Source of the DNA: Fomes fomentarius
Lineage: Eukaryota > Basidiomycota > Agaricomycetes > Polyporales > Polyporaceae
Assembly (NCBI GenBank): GCA_022606135.1
Contig: JABYQN010000011.1
Coordinates: 1,302,001-1,366,000 of the forward strand
Reading direction: 5' to 3'
Length of the DNA stretch: 64,000 nt
The position numbers and the translations under genes were made by a program. Below the pieces are notes generated by a model. It was not told the DNA's origin, searched no databases, and was given only the letters and a program-made list of their open reading frames with translations. This document shows, one piece after another, positions 57,501-64,000 of this stretch; position 1 is the first letter of the stretch; the number at the start of each line of letters is the position of its first letter.

Positions 57501-58963
57501 TTACACTTTGAGCGTGGCCGTAGAGCTCGCGGCCATCCACTCCCGATGTCTCCTCACCAACTCATTCACAATATCCTCCTCGATCTCCTTCTGCGGATCC
57601 GTCCCCAAATCGATCTGTAGCCACGCCTCCTCATATTCCTCCGACGGCGGCGCTGCGAATTCCGGCGACGGTAATTGAACGGACGCGCCACTGGACCCAT
57701 GAGGCGATGATGCGGAAGTGGGTGCAGACCGGGGAGAGACGAAGACGACTTCAAACTTGCGTCGATGCAGGTCGTTCCCGATGACGACCTGGTGGCCGTA
57801 CCGCGCGAGCGCTTGCCGGGCTTTCGGGATCAGTAAGTGCGGGTCGGTTTCGAGCTGCGTGGCATGCAATTAGCACGCGGATAAGGGGATAGGGTGTGGG
57901 AGTGATGACATAAAGGCCAGGTAAAGATACGAACCTTGAAAGAGACGATGTAGCCTTCGCGCGTCCATTCAGCCACGAGTGGTTTGAGGATCTTGGGTAC
58001 TTGGTCCATCTCGATATGCAGACTACCCTTGCCTGACTGGATCTTGTGTTCCGACTGACAGATCAAAGATCAGACGGGAAAATGGGCAGACGTCATACGA
58101 ATAGTGAGAAGGGGCGCGACGTACCATCTTCTGCCTAGGCAGGAAGAAATCGCTCACGGCCGCGGCGAGATAGTACAAGCAACTCCTCCCGAGCACGCCC
58201 ATCTCCTGGCTCACCGCGCGCAGGAGCCACAGGTAGTCGTTCACGGTCACGAACGTGAGCGTCAAAAGCGTGCCTGCGCGTTGGACGGCCTTGTATGTGG
58301 TGAGCACCTCCAGCAGTTGCGCACGTTCGGAGGGGCGCACACCAATGTGTGAGGATAAGGACGCGTCTGTGGATGGAGAGGTGTCGTCGATGTCGAGGAA
58401 GTCGAGGAAGGGGTGCGTGGAGTGGGAGTAGTGCCTGCTGAACGGCTGCAGACTGAACTGTCGGTGCATGAAGATCACCGCATAGCCAGCCTTGAGGAAG
58501 TATTCCGCAGAGGTTGCGCCTCGCGTTCCTAGATAACTCCACGTATATAGTCACTGGTCGAGGACGGGTGGAATGGAGGAGACGTACCGGCACTGAAGTT
58601 GTCCAAGAACCGTACCCTGCGAAGTAGCCCAACCCGTCAGCTCTTCCCTCCGCCATGGTCGTATTGAGCGACGTTGAGAAGATGCTCACACATTGAGCTC
58701 TAATGGGACGGTGGTTCCACCGCTCTGTAATACATCAACGTGTGCGGAGGGCGTGGATCAGAATACAGTGAGCCTCATCTGAAGACTGCGATACGCACCG
58801 TTACGAGCACGACATTCCTTCCCTCCTTGAGCTGCCTCTGCAGGAAATCATGCACACGCGCGACGTCCTGCTCGAGCGATGGTGGTGGTAGTTGAGTCGC
58901 GAAGTACTTCTCGGCTGAAAAGACGCTGCTGTTGTCGCCATCGGGTTGCACAGATGTCGCCAT
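57501..58963 (-). CDS. CAB2: Phosphopantothenate-cysteine ligase (CoA biosynthesis)
   Basis: Condenses 4'-phosphopantothenate with cysteine, the second step from pantothenate to CoA; cytosolic. ATG at 58963. Exon 1 ends EGRNVVLVT, which splices to SGGTTVPLELN and VRFLDNFSAGTRGATSAEYF, the nucleotide-binding opening of eukaryotic PPCS. Then GYAVIFMHRQFSLQPFSRHY, a region ending LYYLAAAVSDFFLP, KIQSGKGSLHIEMDQVPKIL, YIVSFKLETDP, YGHQVVIGNDLHRRKFEVVF, and a C-terminal helix EIEEDIVNELVRRHREWMA, TAG/stop at 57501. All signature blocks (SGGT, FSAGTRG, AAAVSDF, GNDL) are intact. It is the monofunctional eukaryotic form. Upstream about 1.6 kb is empty; downstream lies the WD40 relic. Confidence 0.94.
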
Positions 58964-60572
58964 GTTAGATCTCCCCGCAATCCACGTTCACGAAAGGGCT
59001 CGTATGTTGATTAAAATATCAAGATAGAAGTGAAGTTGAGCGATGAGTGCGTCGATGGCGATCTGTTTACAGGTGCTTTATAGTACGAGGCTTTGTGAGC
59101 GGAGGACGATGCGCAGTGGCTGGGCGGACGCTGGCCTGGGACGCCTGTCCCTCATGTCGAACGACTGACACACATCGGCCCATGAGCTACATCATCTCTC
59201 TTGCATAACCAGTACGTGGCTCAATGGTAGGTCATTCAAAAGAATATATATATGCTCGTCAGACACGATGTGAGTATGATCTTGATAACGCGTTCATGGT
59301 CCCCGCTATAAGCTTAAGAATTCAGAGCAGGTGCTTCAGGCTTCAGGCTTCAGGCTCCCACTGGCAATCGAACACGAGAAAAAAAGGATTCATGTACTTG
59401 GTAACGTCGCGTATTCAAGGTCCAAGTGTCCAATATATTCATAGCGCAACCCACTACTACGGCTCTCTGGCTATAGGGTGCGTCCCTTTCACCTCTTCCC
59501 CACTAGGTTATACCGATGTGGATAGCGCAAGTCAAAGGAATGCTGCTAGCAAGCTGCCTATACTGGCGGAGAAACGGCTAGTAGCCGGATACATCGACTG
59601 CCTTTAGTAACATCATGATTTGCGTTGGGAGAATCCCTTCTCTTCCATATTCTCAGGGCACATAGGATATGGAAGTACGCGAAGCACACGCTTATTCGCC
59701 ACACTTCCCGTTGATGCTCCCTCTGCTGCGCTGGTGTTGCCCAGGTACTACTTCTATCGTTCTCCTGGTTTGTGCTCTTTCGACTTCGACTGCAATCCAG
59801 CGACGTAGTTGCATATGTTTATCCGTCAATTACCCCTCTCGTCGGCGCCTTCTATGTAGGTCGATGGAGTCTCTACGCATAAGCTGGACCTCCTAGCTAT
59901 TGAGTGCCTCGCCTATTTGGTGGTACATATGGCTGACTACTATCTGTACGGCACCAATCTTCTCCGACTCTTCAGGAAGACTTCAGGGAACGCAACCATC
60001 ACTCTACCTACAGGGTGTTCTAACAATACTTGTCCTGCGACCGCTCTATCTCCCTTCTGCCCTCTTTCTAACTTATGTATCGTAACAGCATTGGTTGCAC
60101 CCCCGGCCTGCTGTTACGTATCACCGAAGACTTCGTATCTGATCGGTGTATAGTTCATTCTCCATTTGCGTGCAAGGTTCTCATCATGATGATGCATGTT
60201 CAACATCGCTTCATGAAAAGAGCTACATACTGACTTCAAACTCACGGCATACGTCCTCCAATCTCTAGAAGCATGCGTATGTTTCATGTCCGCCGGAGAC
60301 GAGATGAACCGCTAGAAAAATCCTCGACAGCTGTATGTCAGTAAGCTACGTCAGTTGGTTGCAGGTAGCGGACAGGACGTGGGTAGCCGTGCAGCAAGGA
60401 CGTTGACAAAGTCGGCGGGAGTGAATTCGAAGAAGAGGACTGACCGTATTGGGACATCGACGTTGAGAGAGGCGCCCGATATAGCGCAAGTCAGAATTAA
60501 GTAATCATTGCGCGAGCGTCTAAAAAAGTCTACTTTAAACTCGAGTCATGGCTCTTGCTGCTCCCCACCACC
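58964..60572. other. Divergent intergenic region between CAB2 and ILV5
   Basis: About 1.6 kb holding both promoters. The open frame 59224-59607 (+) is motif-free. It contains a short heptamer repeat. A stretch near 59216 resembling a tRNA D-arm does not fold into a tRNA. Confidence 0.45.
59333..59356 (+). repeat. GCTTCAG heptamer tandem repeat
   Basis: Three perfect copies of GCTTCAG and a partial fourth, in the CAB2-ILV5 intergenic region. Confidence 0.8.
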
Positions 60573-62067
60573 ATGTCCTCCATCGCGCTCCGTACTGCCT
60601 CTCGTGCTGCTGCTCGTCGTGCTCCCCGCGCGGCAGCCCAGGTCTCCGCAAGGACCACCCAGGCTGCGTCCTACTCCATTCTCGCGCGAAATGCTGCCGC
60701 CAAGTCTGCGGTTCCCCGCACCGCTGTCATGGTACGTTGACCAGATCACCAGCACACTCCCAGCACGAGCAATCGCGCCCCTAACAATTGCTTGTTCACC
60801 ATTCGTTAGACGACGCGTGGTGTCCAGACCCTTGACTTCGCTGGCACGAAGGAGGTCGTGTACGAGCGCAACGACTGGCCCCTCGCGAAGCTCCAGGACT
60901 ACTTCAAGAATGACACCCTCGCGCTCATTGGCTACGGCTCCCAGGGTCACGGCCAGGGTCTCAATGCGCGCGACAATGGCCTGAACGTCATTGTCGGTGT
61001 GCGCGAGGGCGGTGAGAGCTGGAAGCAGGCGACCGAGGACGGCTGGGTGCCTGGCAAGACCCTCTTCCCCATTGAGGAGGCCATCAAGCGTGGTACCATA
61101 ATCATGAACCTTCTCTCCGACGCTGCCCAGTCCCAGACATGGCCGACCGTCAAGCCCCTGATCACCAAGGGCAAGACCCTGTACTTCTCTCACGGTTTCT
61201 CTGTCGTGTACAAGGACGACACCAAAGTCATTCCCCCTGAGGACGTCGATGTTATCCTCGTCGCACCTAAGGGTTCTGGCCGTACCGTCCGTACCCTCTT
61301 CAAGGAGGGCCGCGGTATCAACTCCTCCATTGCTGTATGGCAGGACGTCACCGGCAAGGCCAAGGAGAAGGCGGTCGCGCTCGGTGTTGCTGTCGGCTCC
61401 GGCTACCTGTACGAGACTACCTTCCAGAAGGAGGTGTACTCGGATCTGTACGGCGAGCGTGGTGTCGTAAGTCCCGAGTCAGCTCCTAGACAATTGTGAG
61501 CTGACGCGGTGTTTTAGTTGATGGGTGCCATTCAGGGTCTCTTCCTTGCGCAGTACAAGGTGCTCCGCAAGAACGGCCACTCCCCGTCGGAGGCGTTCAA
61601 CGAGACCGTTGAGGAGGCGACTCAGTCGCTCTATCCCCTCATCGGCCAGTATGGGTGCGTTCTCTGCCTTTTTCCCCATTCACTGCGGCGGCTCACCGTG
61701 ACGGATGTAGTATGGACTATATGTACAACGCGTGTTCGACGACCGCGCGTCGTGGTGCGCTGGACTGGGCGAAGATCTTTGAGGAGACCAACGTGCCCGT
61801 GTTCGAGCGGTTGTACGAGAGCGTGAAGGATGGCTCTGAGACACGCCGCAGTCTCGAATTCAACGGCCGCTCGACGTATCGCGAGGATCTCGCGAAGGAG
61901 CTTAAGGAAATCGACGAGCAGGAGATCTGGCGCGCAGGTACGTCTTACGCTTCTGCTTCGTCATAAGGTTTCCCTACCTCTCACGCATTCGTCGGATGCT
62001 GATACGCCTTCTCCTTTTGTTTGCAGGCAAGGTGGTGCGGTCACTCCGGCCCGACAGGCAGCAGTAG
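60573..62067 (+). CDS. ILV5: Ketol-acid reductoisomerase, mitochondrial
   Basis: Converts acetolactate and acetohydroxybutyrate to the dihydroxy acids of valine, isoleucine and leucine synthesis with NADPH and Mg. The ATG at 60573 begins an Ala/Arg/Ser-rich mitochondrial presequence (IALRTASRAAARRAPRAAAQ). Exon 2 (from about 60810) holds the Rossmann site LALIGYGSQGHGQGLNARDN, SHGFSVVYKDD and VAPKGSGRTVR. Exon 3 opens LMGAIQGLFLAQYKVL; metal-binding residues lie in the ETVEEATQSLYPLI helix and later exons (MDYMYNACSTTARRGALDW, FERLYESVKDG). A last small exon gives KVVRSLRPDRQQ and TAG at 62065, the usual fungal end. Five exons in register; class I length. An upstream ATG at 60548 is in another frame and might act as a short uORF. 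Confidence 0.96.
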
Positions 62068-63809
62068 GAGACATCAAAATATCTAGCGCGGGCGAGGCTT
62101 GGTTCACTCAGTTTCAGTCCATGCCGGTTCGGTTCATTTGTGCATCACGTTATGCCCAAAAGCACTTGCGGAGTGCATCCTGGGAAGCATGTATTACAAG
62201 TATCCGTGATAGAATGACGATAGAAATGCATCCCTACACTGGTCTCGTTTGTCTCCTGGGTGGCAAGGGAGCGCACATGAGAAGTTTCATTCGCGCTTCA
62301 GCTGTCATTCGCATCATAAGTCTCGTCTTCGTCGGCCGTCTCACCTATAAGTAATAAGCTATCAGCGTCTTGCTTATCCGTCTACGCCGCTCTTTCTCCG
62401 CACCTGGAATCGACCATCAGCCGTACACGCTCTTCGGCGCAGTTGTTGATTGGTGTTGCATCATTGCACTGCGTCAAACGGCGAAGGGTGCTCCCACGGT
62501 CATGTCAGACCTCGCTACTGAGTCTCAAACGGTGTTGCGCTTCTCCCATCGCCTTCAAGTTCTTACGGTGATATAGGTTGACCACCATCTTCCCTCATGG
62601 TCAATCACAAGGACTCTACACTGGCTACATCAGAGAAAGTACTATACAGCCTAGCAGACTCGGACATCGTCCAGCCCTACGATGAAGCTTGTCTTGCTCT
62701 TTTGCGCTACAACCGCCTACGGTGAGTCTGAATTCGCTTTCCACATCTGGATACGCCGCTAATCGTGTATATGCATCAGGAGCCAGTCTTCTGACCAATT
62801 TGGAGATAGTCATAATGCGCAGCGAGTTCACGTCAAGGGGTGCTTCTCTCGCCCCATTCATGAGAATCGAGATGCTCCGTATCGCTATCTGTGAACTTCG
62901 GAATCGGACTATGCACTTCACGGAGCGCTGATGCGTTCTCAGATCGCAGAAACGCGGAGAACGAGCTGATGGAAATAGGGAAGGAAGGAGAAGGCAACAA
63001 ATCCGCTCCGAGTCGGACCCGTCCGACACAGCAGGGACGATGGGCCTCGCAATCAAAGATGTGTGCGTCCCTTTATCACTCACGACGGAAAGAAGAGAAC
63101 GCAACTCCCTCCCTTGTGATTCGGTAATCGTCATAGGCTCTCCCACACATCCCACAGATGTGGAGGATTCGACTAGTGCTGATCCTCTTGTTGATGATCC
63201 TTAGGTGATTTGTGCTGCAGACTTACGTGAATCGACCTTTACGATGGGCTCCATGCCCGAGTACTATCACTGCCGTCCCACATGTAGTACAACTCAGGTT
63301 GCCCACCGACTGGTCGCTCGTCAGCTTGATCGGGGTCTCTTACTCTATGACGGGCGTACCTTGGGTCCTCTCTCGCCTGCCGTAAATAGACCAGCTTTGA
63401 GTCTGGACGTCGGTCAACCGACTCTTCGAGATCTTATCCCTAGTCTCACCCTCGTCCGCCCGCGTTAACTCCAGCCGTGGCGGGCTGGGATTATTAGGCA
63501 TCGATAATGATCTTCATTTCCGTTTCTCTGGCCTTTGCAAAATACCTCACCACAACTCCGTCAGCTTCTAGCCACATCGTCCTCAAGGCAAGGCTTCGCA
63601 TATGACAAGAGCCGTTGTGACCCCACAAAGCGGCTGGATCTCGGCGCCTCGAAGACAATGTCTAACGCATGGGCCGCGCGTCCGGAGCTCGACGCGTGAA
63701 AAGGTGACTGCGCTTTAACCACACACCTTATCTTCACAATGCTTTTGTGGCTCCGAAGGCATTGAACACAGCCTCCGATTAGACAAAGCTCCTCCGCCCT
63801 CCGTGAAGC
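62068..63809. other. Intergenic region; possible small secreted-protein gene
   Basis: Mostly without recognisable coding sequence. One candidate begins at 62682 (+): MKLVLLFCATTAYG, a signal-peptide-like start, then a GT-AG intron (GTGAGT...ATCAG, about 62721-62780) to ASLLTNLEIVIMRSEF and a stop near 62932. An open frame at 63205-63468 could be an unrelated exon. Neither resembles a family I know. Confidence 0.3.
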
Positions 63810-63816
63810 TATATAA
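63810..63816 (+). promoter_or_regulatory. TATA box of the right-edge gene
   Basis: TATATAA about 75 bp upstream of the ATG at 63887, followed by a CT-rich leader typical of strongly expressed fungal genes. Confidence 0.5.
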
Positions 63817-63886
63817 GTCCAGCACCTCTCACCTCAATCGAACAACAAGTCACTTCCACTCCACTCTCTCGCTTCCTGGCACCACC

Positions 63887-64000
63887 ATGGGAGCTGCCCA
63901 CAAACCACCATATCTTCCCCTCTACTCATGCTCTCGTCTGACAGACAAACTTCTCAGCACACGTCGTGCCCTCCTCGACACGCGGTTATCTCCTGGCACT
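63887..64000 (+). CDS. 5' end of an unidentified gene, cut by window edge
   Basis: The ATG at 63887 sits in a strong context (CACCACCATGG), downstream of a TATA box and a pyrimidine-rich leader. The 38 codons visible (MGAAHKPPYLPLYSCSRLTD onward, then LLSTRRALLDTR) stay open to the edge. Too short to identify; no signal peptide is evident. Confidence 0.5.
   Translation, partial: MGAAHKPPYLPLYSCSRLTDKLLSTRRALLDTRLSPGT

Noticed and set aside
59206..59290. tRNA-like GTGGCTCAATGGTAG stretch
   Set aside because: No acceptor stem, anticodon arm or T-arm can be matched at the right spacing.
62625..63155. 176-codon minus-strand ORF near the right end
   Set aside because: No motif, no splice support, and it overlaps the more plausible plus-strand small secreted candidate.
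1..64000. CRISPR array, prophage or bacterial operon
   Set aside because: The sequence is eukaryotic with introns throughout; no regularly spaced repeats and no phage genes.

Overview
The window is nuclear DNA of a filamentous basidiomycete, most likely an Agaricomycete. Genes are split by many short (about 50-70 nt) GT-AG introns, the coding GC is high, and the gene content is fungal: ILV5, HOM6 and KGD2 homologues, a fungal BTA1 fusion, a GRIP golgin and lineage-specific membrane P450s. There are no operons; genes sit on both strands.

Layout. 1-1135 (-): 5' part of P450-1, cut by the left edge. 3461-5027 (-): secreted subtilisin-like protease. 6791-9202 (+) and 11300-13793 (+): P450-2 and P450-3, with a 407-bp MITE (9972-10378) between them. 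13794-16972: no convincing gene. 16973-18347 (-): proline-rich protein ending in an Edc1/PNRC-type decapping-activator motif. 18348-26272: about 7.9 kb without a recognisable gene. 26273-28674 (-): 2-oxoglutarate dehydrogenase E2. 31683-34588 (+): betaine-lipid synthase of BTA1 type. 34821-37267 (-): P450-4. 40093-40674 (-): secreted, probably GPI-anchored protein. 41812-44265 (-): P450-5, a close inverted duplicate of P450-3. 44893-46214 (-): homoserine dehydrogenase. 46639 to about 51462 (-): WD40 protein with an integral membrane domain. 51667-53368 (+): GRIP golgin. 54178-56437 (-): protein with a deaminase-fold HAE/CxxC motif. 56958-57354 (+): decayed WD40 fragment. 57501-58963 (-): phosphopantothenate-cysteine ligase. 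60573-62067 (+): ketol-acid reductoisomerase. 63887 onward (+): 5' end of a gene cut by the right edge.

How the parts relate. Five related P450s occupy the left two thirds and look like a local family expansion. P450-3 and P450-5 form an inverted pair about 28 kb apart, and a second noncoding repeat (14006-14240 and 38040-38280, also inverted) follows both in the same order, so the duplication was larger than the gene. The right third is mostly housekeeping metabolism (homoserine, branched-chain amino acids, CoA) around two unusual genes: a membrane WD40 protein and a deaminase-like protein.

Exon boundaries were read by eye from splice consensus and frame continuity, so individual junctions may be off. 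No database search was run.
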